Part shown: piece after piece, positions 13,686 to 24,310 of the stretch
Layout of the letters: the number at the start of each line of letters is the position of its first letter
How positions within the stretch are numbered: the stretch's first letter is position 1
NCBI GenBank assembly: GCA_028023455.1
Contig: JAQFVV010012546.1
Location: 699,501 to 763,500, forward strand
DNA length: 64,000 nucleotides
Source of the DNA: Epiperipatus broadwayi
Lineage: Eukaryota; Onychophora; Udeonychophora; Euonychophora; Peripatidae
Reading direction: 5' to 3'
Position numbers and translations under genes: made by a program
Notes under the pieces: generated by a model
Told to the model about the DNA's origin: nothing
The model's input: the letters and a program-made list of their open reading frames with translations, nothing else
The model's database searches: none

Positions 13686-13790
13686 CCATATGTCATAGCA
13701 TCGGCCGGGAGGCAAACCTGCAACAACCGTCTGCAAACAACTGTTTGCTTCCTTGCAAGGCGGCGGCGCTGACCTCTCCGCTAACAATGC
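13686..13790 (-). mobile_element. tRNA-derived SINE, family S1
   Basis: On the minus strand the copy starts at a tRNA-like A box (TTAGCGGAGAGGTCAGC, complement of 13768-13784). It contains CGCCTTGCAAGGAAGCA and a B-box region GGTTTGCCTCCCGG, then ends CCGATGCTATGACATATG before an A-rich tail (T-rich on the plus strand, 13675-13685). The A box resembles tRNA-Ser/Leu heads (GGCCGAGxGGT). The same order of blocks occurs at 39084, 53531, 54944 and 55592. It is much more GC-rich than its surroundings. I could not define a target duplication here. Confidence 0.75.
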
Positions 13791-15243
13791 TTTTTGTTTT
13801 ATGACCAGCGTATCGATGCTCATCTGCCCAACCCAGGATATGACGTTATTTTTCAACTAGAAATATCTATTACTGTTAATTACTATCAAGTCAATCTCAA
13901 CTTCTGGTGATGTTATAAATAGTATTTCTCCAAAAATAATTATCATCTATTTGATTCCCTAGGTTGCTCAAAAATGTTCAATATGGTCATGATAGTATCC
14001 ATTTCTCTTCCTACTGATCACCTTCTGTTTTATCCATTATCAACATATCTAAGAAATATACCTTTTGTATGAACAATTTGGATGTTAGTTATTTGTGCCT
14101 CACATAAGTCATTTCTGATCTAATCAAGTATTGATTAATTCCAGTGATGAAGCTATCATGACAAAAATTAATTTATATGAGCCTATGGATTTTAAGGATC
14201 CTTTTAATACATACATATATATTTAAAACAATATGTTAAGATACATATTGCAAAAATTAAAAACCCAACAATTTTAAATATGCTATTGATTTAGTCATTT
14301 TTTTTGCTATCCATGATCTTACTAAAAATTTTCGTAATCTCTGCTGTTAAAAAACAATTATTTTTGTATCATATTTTTCTCTGCACAATTTTCACATTCA
14401 TCGAGAATCCTAAAAAATATATCTTTATCAATTTTCTCTATTTATTAACTGATATTTAATAGCTAACAAGGAGAAGAACCGCTATCTGAAGAAATTCTAA
14501 ATCAGCAACCAAAATATAATTATTGCATTATTAAGTTTAAGGAAAGTTGTTTCTTTATATGCACTTAGAAAATAAAACCTTCTAACATTTTCTCACCTAT
14601 TGTATTAAAACTTAGCATCTTGTGTTTTTTTTTTTTGTTTCTCTCGTTTCTATTTATACAACTTTCTTTATTGATTATGCTAAAAAAATATTTATATCAT
14701 TTAAAAGATGGGACAAATTTAATTTTAATCTAATTAATGTTTACTATATTTATTGATGATAATGTTTTGCTTTAATTTCTTTACTAATATCAAATTTTTT
14801 TATTAGATAGTTGATTTTTGGTCTGATTATTGAATAAGATTTTTCCGTTTTTTTTTTTCTATTTTATAGTAATACTGTCTGCCAAAATACTTGCATAACT
14901 ATTTATTGCCCTGCACAGAACCATAATGGCATTCAAAATATACTAAATGATCATCTTTTATATAATTATTATCATGAAATTTTACCATTACTACCCTATA
15001 TATCAACTAACAAAATTTTTAAAATGTTTATTCCTTTTTATAAATGTGATGGAATTATTAAAAAAAAAAAACCCAAGTAGCATACAGTTATTTTAGCAAA
15101 CAACTGCTTTCTTTTAAAAGAATTTTTCATCAAAAAAAAAAATGATTCATACAATAATCTGTTAAAAATCTATGATTTTTTTCTTCATATCATTTTTTCT
15201 TATTAATATCTCTGCCATATCATTGGGTAAACTAATAGAGTAA
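13791..15243. other. AT-rich stretch, nothing recognised
   Basis: No coding or RNA feature seen; poly-A and poly-T runs only. Confidence 0.45.
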
Positions 15244-15339
15244 TAGTTGTATTTTTGTTTTGGATTATTTCCATCATCTAATATGTGTGTTGAATGTCTT
15301 TAGAAAAATTCAAATTTATTTAAATATTCCAAATACATT

Positions 15340-15460
15340 CAACTGTTTGTAATATCATGGCAAAAAGGATAGAATATGCACCAGCTGTTAGTAATATCAC
15401 AGCAAACAGGTTAGTATATACACTAACTGTTAGTAATATAAACAGGTTAGTATATGCATA
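15340..15460. repeat. 42-bp tandem repeat, about 3 units
   Basis: Units begin CAACTGTTTGTAATATCATGG (first 20 bases CAACTGTTTGTAATATCATG), CAGCTGTTAGTAATATCACA and TAACTGTTAGTAATATAAAC. Each ends in a GGTTAGTATATRCA-type segment. They lie in the FB2 spacer, next to the hammerhead-like core. Confidence 0.65.
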
Positions 15461-15463
15461 GCG

Positions 15464-15496
15464 TTTCGAGAGGTATTAGTCTCCACTCTTCTTCGG
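15464..15496 (-). ncRNA. Hammerhead-like core, damaged (FB2)
   Basis: Read on the minus strand: CCGAAGA (15496-15490, consensus CUGANGA with U changed to C), an A, then stem II GAGUGG/CCUCUC (15488-15483 with 15473-15468, one U-U mismatch) and GAAA (15467-15464). The order and spacing match the other fold-back families. I could not assign a cleavage triplet or a good stem I, so this is a relic or a coincidence. Confidence 0.35.
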
Positions 15497-15660
15497 ATGT
15501 TTCTGGCCTGACCAGTGACAGTACTAGCATGATAATCTGTTTGCTGTGATATTACTAACAATTGAATGTATTTGGAATATTTAAATAAAATTAAATTTTT
15601 CTAAAGACATTCAACACAAATATTAGATTAAGGAAATAGTCCAATATAAAAATACAACTA

Positions 15661-17354
15661 GACCACCATCATCACAAATCTTCAGGAAAACACTAATAGA
15701 GTAATAAACTCTAAAACTCAAAGTTAATTGAATGAGGTTCAATTCTGAAACTTGTGGTATTCAAACTGTAAACTCTGAGCAATAAAGTATTTAAATATTT
15801 TTTTCATATTTATGAGACTTCACATAAAACTTGATATAAATGAATAAATTATGTTAAAAATTTCACAATGCATATCTGCATGTTTTGATTAAATTTGTGG
15901 GACTTGAATTTGATTATACTAGTTACTAAAACAGAGACAATGTACTGAAACTGACGATTTAAAATCTCTATATACTGAAACATATTATAACTCACAGAGG
16001 TTTGGTCATAATTGTTGATTTAAAGGTCAGATGCTAATATATAAGTAAGGAAATTATTTGGATAGAAATTTGAAACCTACATGAGAATGTTTCATTTTCT
16101 AAATAAATGATTTTTGAAAATTTCTTTGTCAATAAGTAATGCTTGCTTTTGCTACTTATTTAAAGAAATATCATTATCTATTTATTTATGTGTTCGTCCA
16201 TATTTCCCTATATGTTCTACTTATTTATATATAGCTCTGTACCTATCTATCTCAATATATACTGATATATTTATTTATATATCTATTTACCTATATATAT
16301 GAAATTAAACATTGAATATCCATAACTATAGGTGAAGTGTAAACCATTTACCTATTCCATTGTGTTTGAACTGATAATAAATAAAAGCACCATTAATTTG
16401 TTTTAAAATACTTGAAAAGCACATTTCTTTTAAAATATATAATTACAATTATTAATGAAAAAGGAAAATCAAAGTTTGTCGAATTTGAATATATTTTTGT
16501 TTAAACTGTTTTAAAGTATTACCAATAATTTATGACCTTAATTGTTTATACAAAGTTTGCCAAATTTTACTTTTTGAAACAGTGGACAATTTAACTGCAC
16601 TCTCAGAAGATTACTGAATTAATATTTGTGTTAATTTTATTCAAGTATCTTAATCAAGAAATGATATATAGTAATTCACTTTAAAATTTGATTGCGATTA
16701 TTATTATTACTGTTTTACTTTGAATTATCTCTTTGCATGCACTCAAATTGTAAGTGGAGCAATACTGGATTACAATCTAATCTTAATCTTTGATTACTAT
16801 TTTAATCTCCAAAAAAATGAAATAGTAATTAATATTAATTTTGCAAACAATAGAGAATTAGAATACTCTATATTTTTAATTCACCTAATAATTCTAATAA
16901 GAAAATTTAATCAAGAATTAACGAAGAACCTGATCTAAATAAATAAAACAAATTATAATAATTCTATGTTTTTATAACTTTACTTATATGTGGATATATT
17001 AAGAAAAATTAGCAACCTATAAACAGTTATTTACTAATTTAGAATTAAAGTGTAACTACTATTGTGGTAAAATGATAATATTTTTTTTTAAAAAGTTTTT
17101 ACATATTTTAATCAGCATATATATATATATATATTGTTATTATTTTTATTGTCCTTATATAAAAAAAAGAAGACCCAGACATGTTTGAAAAAGTATTACG
17201 TTAGCTAACATAAGATTTATTTTCAAAGATGACAGTCTAATCATAAAATGTGATTATATATTATTATTTCGAAAATACAGTATACATTTTCATCTTTATG
17301 AAAGTCGCAAAATAACAGTTTATAAGTTTAATAATTGAAACACAGGCTTGTTAT
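15661..17354. other. AT-rich stretch, nothing recognised
   Basis: No gene seen. The 16114-16302 frame reads through degenerate TATC/TATT repeats (16170-16300), and the 16720-16938 frame has no recognisable motif. A short (TA)n lies at 17118-17136. Confidence 0.45.
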
Positions 17355-17497
17355 ATACCTGTGTCTATATATGTAATATATAGGGTATATGAGCACAGAC
17401 TTTCAGACGATCCATCATTCTCCACTCTATCTAATAACACTAATACACTCAAGCACATATATGCTGAAAAGATAAATAATCACCAATATACGTATAA
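17355..17497 (-). mobile_element. Truncated copy of hammerhead SINE-like repeat H3
   Basis: On the minus strand this matches the 3' part of the 42316-42712 repeat: ATATTGGTGATTATTTATC, CTTTTCAGCATATATGTG, GATAGAGTGGAGAATG, CTGAAAGTCTG and a CTCATATACCCTATATATTAC end. It starts inside the ribozyme: the stem III and 3' stem I segments are present, but the CUGAUGA, stem II and GAAA parts are gone. Confidence 0.7.
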
Positions 17498-17959
17498 GTT
17501 TAAGTGATACTTAAAATTTTGAAAATTAATTTCAACAAATATTTAATCAATATAAATTATATAATATATATTAAAAAGTAACACATTACTTATGTTTCTC
17601 TAATTACAACATAAATGTGTAAACTTTAGAGTAAGATTAGTAAAATATGTATACTTATAAGCTTCATATATTAATCTGAAATAATAAATTCTTTATCAAA
17701 TCAGCATATATATATATATATATATAGTATTATTATAAATTGACCATATCCTGAATAATGCTGGCCATTTATGTTTGAAGTATTTATGTTAAAAGAATTA
17801 TGAATATAAGAAAAGTCTTTTTTTTTCCAAACATATTATATATGACTTTTCAGAACCGGCTACAATATTTTAATAGAAAAAGAAAATAATAGATTTGTTA
17901 AATAAATGCTTTTAGGGGATTTTTTGGATGGGTATATAAATGAAAAAAAAATTGATAAA

Positions 17960-18180
17960 ATGTTGAGATTGGTTAAAGGGTTTGAGGTAAAGAGTATTTT
18001 TTAGTATATTTTAATTTTTAGATTTGTTTGGAATATGTGATATTTATTATTATATATTTGTATTTTTATTTTTATTTTTTCCTTATAAAAGTCTATATTA
18101 CAAAATAGTCGAAACGTTGGTGTGTAGTTATATTTTATAATAGTCATATAAAAAAACAAGATTGAAAATGAAGTTTGTTG
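17960..18180 (+). mobile_element. Single-arm copy of fold-back family FB3
   Basis: This follows the right half of FB3 (58141-58377) block by block: GGTAAAGAGTATTTTTTAG, GGAATATGTGATATTT, CCTTATAAAAGTCTATA, TAGTCGAAACGTTGG and ATAGTCATATAAAAAAACAAG. There is no left arm. The core reads UUAUAAAA then GUCUAU.../AUAGUC and GAAACGUU, a degenerate hammerhead-like arrangement. A (TA)n run lies nearby at 17705-17727. Confidence 0.6.
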
Positions 18181-18229
18181 TATACATTTACATATATTGA
18201 AAGTTAAAAACTATTTTTGAAAAGAAACT

Positions 18230-18740
18230 GAGTAGATTAGGGATAGGCAATTGTTTTGGCTCAGGGGCCACAGAGTTTGGTGGAGGGCTGTATTGGGGGC
18301 CGCTTTGTGGAAGTGAAGGTTAGTGGAGGGCCACACCTTTTTTTCATAACACAATAAACACACTGATTTATTCTCTGTATTACCAAAGAAATATTGGCTT
18401 GTCCATTCTTCATTAAGCACATGACATTCATCAACGATTTTACATTTTTTCAGAGGGTTCATAGTTTCATTAAAGTTGGAAATGTATATATTTGTTAATG
18501 CAAAAACCAAATTGAGATTAACCAGACCAACTAATAGAGAATTGCACATTATATCTACACTGTGCATGTGTATTGATGTGGCCATCCTAGTGGAAAATAA
18601 AAGATGAATCTTTGGTCATGTATGGGAAATAAATCTCAGTTCAAGACGGATTTTTCTGATTGTCTTGGCAGGCCACATAAAAACTCTTAGTGGGCCACAT
18701 GTGGCCCTCAGGCCACTATTTTCCCACCTCTGGAGTAGAT
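18230..18740. mobile_element. Non-autonomous hAT element with 8-bp target duplication
   Basis: The element proper is 18238-18732 (495 bp). It is bounded by perfect 8-bp direct repeats GAGTAGAT at 18230-18237 and 18733-18740, the length expected of hAT transposases. Its ends are inverted: TAGGGATAGGCAA on the left and, read inwards from the right, CAGAGGTGGGAAAA. Both are followed by GGCC-rich subterminal repeats (GGGGCCACA, GAGGGCTG, GTGGGCCACATGTGGCC) typical of CAGxGGTGGGCAA hAT ends. The interior carries a fragment of transposase on the minus strand (18337-18462). It cannot mobilise itself and would depend on an enzyme supplied elsewhere. Confidence 0.85.
18337..18462 (-). pseudogene. BED-type zinc-finger half of a hAT transposase (GTF2IRD2/ZBED-like)
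   Basis: The minus-strand frame from 18462 reads MNPLKKCKIVDECHVLNEEW, then TSQYFFGNTENKSVCLLCYE. It matches the N-terminal segment shared by GTF2IRD2-like and ZBED-like hAT transposases, where a basic K(K)RK start precedes ..EW..KYFF....NKxxCLxC. The CxxC pair of the BED finger is present, but the frame then runs into the element's terminal repeat, so the HxxxH half, the RNase-H-like catalytic domain and the dimerisation domain are absent. An internal deletion that joined exon 1 to the terminal repeat would explain this. The open frame extends upstream to 18585 without known similarity. Non-functional as a transposase; whether it is expressed cannot be seen. Confidence 0.75.
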
Positions 18741-19269
18741 GATATTTTAAATATTTTAATGTTTTTTTTGCTTTGACATGGTCTATATATGATATTGTTA
18801 AATCTTCTTCAAAGTATGGTTCTCATAAGATATTGCTCATTTTAAATCAGGGATTAAAATTATAAATTTAAAAAGCATTACTTCTCCCTCTCCTGGTTTT
18901 TTTAACATTTTTGTCTTCCATATTATAATGTATGTAAATGTATTTTAAATTTTATTTAATAAATAATCATCTCCAATATTTGTACAAATACACAATTTAA
19001 ACATACAAAAATAAAGAATATTTTCAAATACACATACAGAACATTGAATAATTTTAAACCTTATGTAGCTTGTCATACAAAAAAGTCATAAAATGGTCTG
19101 CAGTCTACTGCTTGAAATACTAACTAATATGCTCCAAGTTCTCTAGGTTTCATTTAATCTGAATTTGCAAGCAGAAATCTCTTACATGTTATTCATATTA
19201 TTATATTTATGGTTAAAGATTATACCAAAATCATCCTTTTCTTTATTATGCTATAGTATTTTATAAATA
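18741..19269. other. AT-rich stretch, nothing recognised
   Basis: No feature seen. Confidence 0.45.
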
Positions 19270-19514
19270 CAATTTATTCAAACCACTTTGAACACTTTTT
19301 AGCAAAATCCTTTATTGCATATATATACCCACACTTTACATTTCAACTGCCCTGCAGTCTTCTTCAAAGCCAAAAAGACTGCAGGGCAGTTGAAACATAA
19401 AGTGTACGTATATAGAGCCAAGAAGACTGCAGGGCAGTCAAAACGTAAAGTGTATGTATCTGTGTACCATAAAGGCTTTTTCTAAAGAGTGTTTAAAGTT
19501 GTTTGGATAAATTG
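19270..19514. mobile_element. Fold-back element FB8 with repeated hammerhead-like cores
   Basis: Outer arms pair from CAATTTATTCAAACCACTTT (19270 onward) to ..AAAGTTGTTTGGATAAATTG (ending 19514), with some mismatches. Between them a core module with the hairpin GACUGC-AGG-GCAGUY occurs three times: on the minus strand around 19341-19367, and on the plus strand at 19377-19406 and around 19425-19450. In the minus copy UUGAAGA (one change from CUGANGA) precedes the hairpin. The first plus copy has GAAA, stem III ACA/UGU (19395-19397 with 19403-19405) and a GUA triplet, but its CUGANGA part is lost. No complete ribozyme is present. Confidence 0.65.
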
Positions 19515-20117
19515 TGTCAAAGATTATATTTGTAAACATTAGAAATCAGTGAATATTAGATGGTATTTCTAAATGTTTCTTGGCTATTTCTAGATAATTA
19601 CTTTCTCTAGTTGTGAACATTAATTTTATATTACTGTCAATCAGAAAGTATCTTTTATCTTTAAAATGTAAAAGTTTGAAATGTTCTTATATCTTAAAAT
19701 TTTACTCAATTATTTAGCAAGAACAATGACATTTTTCTTCTGGGAGATTATTGATGCAATATATATATATATATGGGTGTGTGTGTATTTCTGCTAAATT
19801 ATAGTAATTATATAGATAATGAAGTACTTTTCATTATTTAGATGTAATCACTATCAACTGAATTTATGTTGATGAGCAAAAGATGCCAAATGCTTTCCGA
19901 AATGCATAATAAAGGAAAGAGACTAAGAAAATAAAATTTAAAGTGACAGTATTTATAAATCAGTTTAAATAATCTATATTAATTAGACAATTTACTTTTG
20001 CTTAAATACACAATTCCTGCCAAATTATGTAATAATTGTTTTCCATCCACATAAGTTCTGTTAATAATAATAATCAATTGAGTATTTGAAAGTATTTCTG
20101 TGAATGCTATATATTAC
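19515..20117. other. AT-rich stretch, nothing recognised
   Basis: No gene seen. A (TA)n(TG)n run lies at 19760-19788. Confidence 0.45.
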
Positions 20118-20380
20118 ATGGTCACCATTTCTTATGCTTGCTCTTAACTGTTATTAAAACAGGAAAAACTCTCTATGTACATATTGCCACTCAGTGGAAG
20201 CCAGAGTAATCAACAGATGTCAGAAGGCTTGTGCATAAAATCCCCATCTAGTGGCTACTCATCCAATATCCCCAGACTAGTTTCTGGCTTGTGGCTTGCA
20301 CTAAGTCACAATATGTATATAGAGAGAGTTTTGCCTGTTTTAATAACAGTTAAGAGCAAGCATAAGAAATGGTGAGCATG
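20118..20380. mobile_element. Fold-back element FB7 (263 bp) with half a hammerhead
   Basis: Inverted ends of about 80 bp pair CATGGTCACCATTTCTTATG (20118 onward) with CATAAGAAATGGTGAGCATG (ending 20380). The interior read on the minus strand contains the 3' half of the ribozyme complete at 20623-20681: AGCCACAAGCCAGAAAC, TAGTCTGGGGATATTGGATG. The 5' part with CUGAUGA is replaced by terminal-repeat sequence. The open frame at 20175-20375 follows these repeats and is not a gene. Confidence 0.7.
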
Positions 20381-20559
20381 TGATGTTTATTGGCTTAAAA
20401 CCAATCCTGCCTAATAGGATAGTGGTGGCTATGGTTATTAAAGAACCAAAGACACAAAAATGTATAGGTACTGAACTGAGTTCAGACCTATATGACTATG
20501 TAAACTGATGAGCTTGGATTGAAAATATTATAGTGTTTTTAATTTAAGTCTCATAGTTT

Positions 20560-20800
20560 TATAGTTAAGTAAAGATAAAAGGTGGATGCTGGAGGGTTGC
20601 ATTAGATCCTAAGGTCTCTCAGATCCAATGCTCTTCACTGATGAAGGCCACAAGCCAGAAACTAGTCTGGGGATCTTGGATGAGTGGAAACAAGATGGGT
20701 ATTTTATGCACAAGCCTTCTGGCATCCATTGATTACTCTGACTTGCACTGAGTTGCAATATATTTATAGTTTTACCTGTTTTAATGCCACATATTGTTAT
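20560..20800 (+). mobile_element. Partner copy of FB7 carrying a complete hammerhead
   Basis: From about 20646 to 20785 this plus-strand segment repeats the FB7 interior, reading minus-strand FB7 against plus here: GAAACTAGTCTGGGGATC, TTTTATGCACAAGCCTTCTG, ACTTGCACTGAGTTGCAATA and TTTTACCTGTTTTAAT. Unlike FB7 it keeps the 5' half of the ribozyme. The two copies face each other across about 200 bp. Outer limits are approximate. Confidence 0.6.
20623..20681 (+). ncRNA. Type I hammerhead ribozyme, GUC cleavage (FB7 family)
   Basis: Hand folding of the plus strand gives: stem I outer AUCCAA (20623-20628) with UUGGAU (20676-20681); internal loop UGCU / AUC; stem I inner CUUCA (20633-20637) with UGGGG (20668-20672, including two G-U pairs); core CUGAUGA (20638-20644); A, stem II GGC-CACAA-GCC (20646-20656), A; GAAA (20658-20661); palindromic stem III ACUAGU (20661-20666); and C17 at 20667, giving the GUC triplet with cleavage expected after 20667. 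All invariant core bases are present. The 3-bp palindromic stem III without a loop resembles hammerheads of Penelope-like elements and retrozymes, which often act best as dimers. Activity is inferred, not shown. Confidence 0.8.
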
Positions 20801-23800
20801 TCATTTGTAACATTGCTATAATTACATATAGTTTATTTTTAGCTGGTTACACAAATAGGTGTGTGTAGATATGTATGTGAAATCATCACATATTCTGTGT
20901 GCCCATATATCTGATAAAAACTTTATAAATTCTTAAAGAGTGCTATATACATACAAAGCAATTTATTTCTAAAGATGCAAACCAAATTTTAATGTTAACT
21001 TGACTTAACCAGCATGCATATAAATAAGCATAATGAATTTGCACCAAGTGCATGTGAGTATGGATTGACAAAATCTTTTCAAAAATATTTTAGTAATACT
21101 TATAAATGTTTCTTTCAACTACACCTAAAATGATAGCCATGTTAAAAAAATCATGAGGTCTTCCTTCATGGATGTACATTTATGTATAATATTTACTAAG
21201 GCAATAAACCTAAAGCATGTGTGGTTGAAAATGTGAAGGTAGGGACCTCTACAGGTCTTAACCACAATATAATAAATCTAGTCAAATTCAAACATATAAT
21301 ATACCAATAATAACTCTTTTTCTTTACATGTTTGGGTGTCTGGTCACATAATGTAAATTATACATGTAGTCACTCTAGACTATCAATCTTTCATAAAAAT
21401 AGAACTCATCAAACTAGCTTAATAGAAAACTTAAGATTAAGATTAGTGAACTAGAAATGATTAAAAGACTATTTAAATACAAAGTTAATAACTAAAATAC
21501 ATTTATTTGCAACAGCATAAAAAGAATCATTAGTACATCAATAATAACAGTGATGAATATAAAAAAAATAATCACTTTACTTTCACTTTTCATATTTTTC
21601 ATTCACATCATCATGTCTATTTTTTGTCTATAATACTTTTTAACTATCAATAAGTTAAAGAAAAAATTAAATACTAAACTATTTATTAAAATTTATAACT
21701 GTGGCTCATTCTTATTGTCTCAATGTATTTCTACAAGTATATTCACAAGTGTTTTTAAACAAAGATAGAATATTGTATATAACATCTTTGATGTCTTCAT
21801 TAATTTGTATATCACTTACTCTGTGTAATAATCAGTACTGAACTGATCATTTATGATATTGCTTTTGACAGCATGCAATTAACATCATTGTATATTACAA
21901 TTATACTGAGACTGAATTTTTAGCAGAATCGAATTGTGAAAAGAACGTATCCCTTAGCAACACATTTTTATGCAATAACATAAAACCTGGAAATGCTATA
22001 ATAATTGCTATATCCTGGTTATCAACTTAATTCATAAAAAAATAATATTATTAAATTTTAGAAATATTACCTTTTATATAATCTTTTATTTTGTACAATG
22101 AATTATTTTATTTTTTCATTATCATCATACAAAAGCATATTGGCATAATATATACACATTGAATATCATTAGTCCGTATCTTTTTCCAAAATGGAAAATT
22201 GTATCAATTTGAATGATCACTCAAATAATATAATAATAATAAAATGCCACTTACAAATAATTTTTTTATTCATTGTATATATATATAACATTTATTCAAC
22301 AATTCATTGTATATATATATAACATTTATTCAACAAAAATGATATTTAAACGGTTTGGTTTAACAAAATGAAATGTAATTTAATTAAAAAATATTTATTA
22401 AATATAATTTATAAATAAATTTAATTGAATATGAATAATTATTTTTAACTTTAAGAGGATAGGATAAAAGTAGAAGGCTTTTCTATGATAATTTTATAAT
22501 TTGTAATATTTGTTGCTTATATATATGTATTTTTAAACATATTTGACTATTTTATCATAATATGTGTTATTTACCAATTGTTTTGTTTTTATTATACATG
22601 ATAATGCTTATCTGACAGAAATACAAGAAAAAGATGGTTCCATCATTCTATCTTTTTCCGTATTTCTGGCATGTGTTTTTGGATTGACAGTTCCATATGC
22701 AGTCATTATTACATCTGATTGGCTGTTACATAAGCATTTTTAAGGCACATCTGTCGAAGGTTTTAGTCTTTCACATTATTATTATATCATCTGCTTGCAC
22801 TTAATAAATTTAATATATTTATAAATGCATTAATCATTATTAATCATTTACTAGGCTAAAGATTATCATATTATCCCTATCCCAGATTTAAACTTTAAAT
22901 TCAATTAAATATTAGTATATTTATTTATATTAAATATAATCACATGAAATCATTAATCCATTTTTAATTTTTTTCCCCCTATGTATTATCTTTTAGATGT
23001 GCTTAAAACATTTATTCCATCAATATATTTGGGTCATGTGAATAAAGATACTATAAATCAAATTGTAGTAATTAAACAATGATAAATATTGAATAAATAA
23101 TGAAGATGCATAAGAGGTTGTGAACAGAGATTATAAAAATATGTTGATCAAATTAAAAATCCATATTAGGGGCCATGTATTTTTTTAGATATCTTTACTC
23201 ATACATTCAAGAATGTATGATAAAAAACAAGTTTTAAGTTCATCTAATAAATGTAATATATTGTATGAATTTTGGCTTCTTAATATTTTTTTTCTCCCCA
23301 TTATTTACTTACTGTAACTTTAATGTTTTTTTTTTTAAAAAAAAAATCAGATTTATTCCCTTATAATATATGAATATTTATCATTATAAAAAGCCTCTAC
23401 CTCTGTAAAGATAAACATTTTATCTTACACATCTAGCAATAATTTAATAAATATATGAAAAAATTAATAATTTAATAAAATTTATATAAAATACAAACAT
23501 CTTTTTAATTTTTAATTTTTTTAATTTTAAATATTTTTCTAACTAAAGAATATCATTTTCTTCTAATGTGCCGCAGAGATTTTTTTTGACATTTTTTTTA
23601 CAGAAGGAAATATGTTTTTTAATAATCAGTAAGCAAAAAAAAAAAAATTATGTAATAACAATCAAAGAGTTTTATCTCTCTGAATAAAATTTGCATCTAA
23701 AATTCTTCTTGCATAAAATGAGAATAATAAATCAATATTTTTATTAACATATAATTTTTTAGAATATATTATAATTAAAAATATATTGTGGATGTTTTAT

Positions 23801-23981
23801 TAATAACTATCACCTCACATATTTATATTTGCTGATTAGAATATAATTTTTTTTTGCGGTTTTACAAAAAGTTACTTTTTGCTTGCATTTATATAATTTA
23901 TGAATTTTAAAAAAGGTCTACATGTGCATATATATATCTTCATTACTAGGCTTATTGAAATAATACATCAAACATAGCATT
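20801..23981. other. AT-rich stretch, no supported gene
   Basis: No coding region is recognised. It contains a 34-bp direct duplication at 22268-22336, a short perfect hairpin at about 23199-23218 (CATACATTC / GAATGTATG) and homopolymer runs. Confidence 0.45.
22268..22336. repeat. 34-bp tandem duplication
   Basis: Two essentially identical units of ATTCATTGT(AT)nAACATTTATTCAACA lie head to tail, suggesting a recent duplication. Confidence 0.75.
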
Positions 23982-24026
23982 ATGTTATATATAGAGTTCG
24001 CAAAACAAAATCTTAACAAGCTTTGA

Positions 24027-24089
24027 GAATGCCCTCAACCCCAGATCGGTTTTTGCATCTAGCATCGTCAGTGAGGTGCTAGCATATTC
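24027..24089 (-). ncRNA. Inactivated hammerhead (left arm of FB4)
   Basis: Mirror of the intact right-arm motif. CUGACGA is kept, but GCAGAAACC is now GCAAAAACC, which removes the essential G12. The stem III/cleavage segment is CCGAUC instead of CCGGUC, and the outer stem I has at least two mismatches. It should not cleave. Confidence 0.75.
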
Positions 24090-24310
24090 ATTAGATTAAA
24101 AATACTAGGATTATCCCAGCACTTTATCTAATATATAACTATTGAAAAGAAAATCTGAAACCTTCAGACATCTATATGTCTAAAAATCCGGCAATGTAAC
24201 TCAAATAGCTAGATTTTTAGACATATTGATGTCTGAAGATTTCAGATTTTCTTCTCAATAGTTATACATTAAATAAAATGCTGGGCTAGTCCTAGTATTT
24301 TTAATCTAAT

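Larger units (their letters stand above)
15244..15660. mobile_element. Fold-back element FB2, 121-bp arms
   Basis: Left arm 15244-15364 and right arm 15540-15660 are inverted copies of each other, with a 175-bp spacer. The spacer holds about three 42-bp tandem units and a hammerhead-like core on the minus strand. Fragments of the same family occur at 59735-59898, which has the arms with almost no spacer, and at about 41257-41320. The right flank continues with CACCATCATCACAAATCTTCAGG, also seen after the 59898 copy, so the true element edge may lie beyond the arms. Confidence 0.75.

Noticed and set aside
13650-13856. 68-codon minus frame with mixed composition
   Set aside because: It is the translation of a SINE.
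20175-20375. 66-codon frame in moderate-complexity DNA
   Set aside because: It coincides with the inverted repeat FB7 and follows repeat sequence that recurs at 20650-20780.
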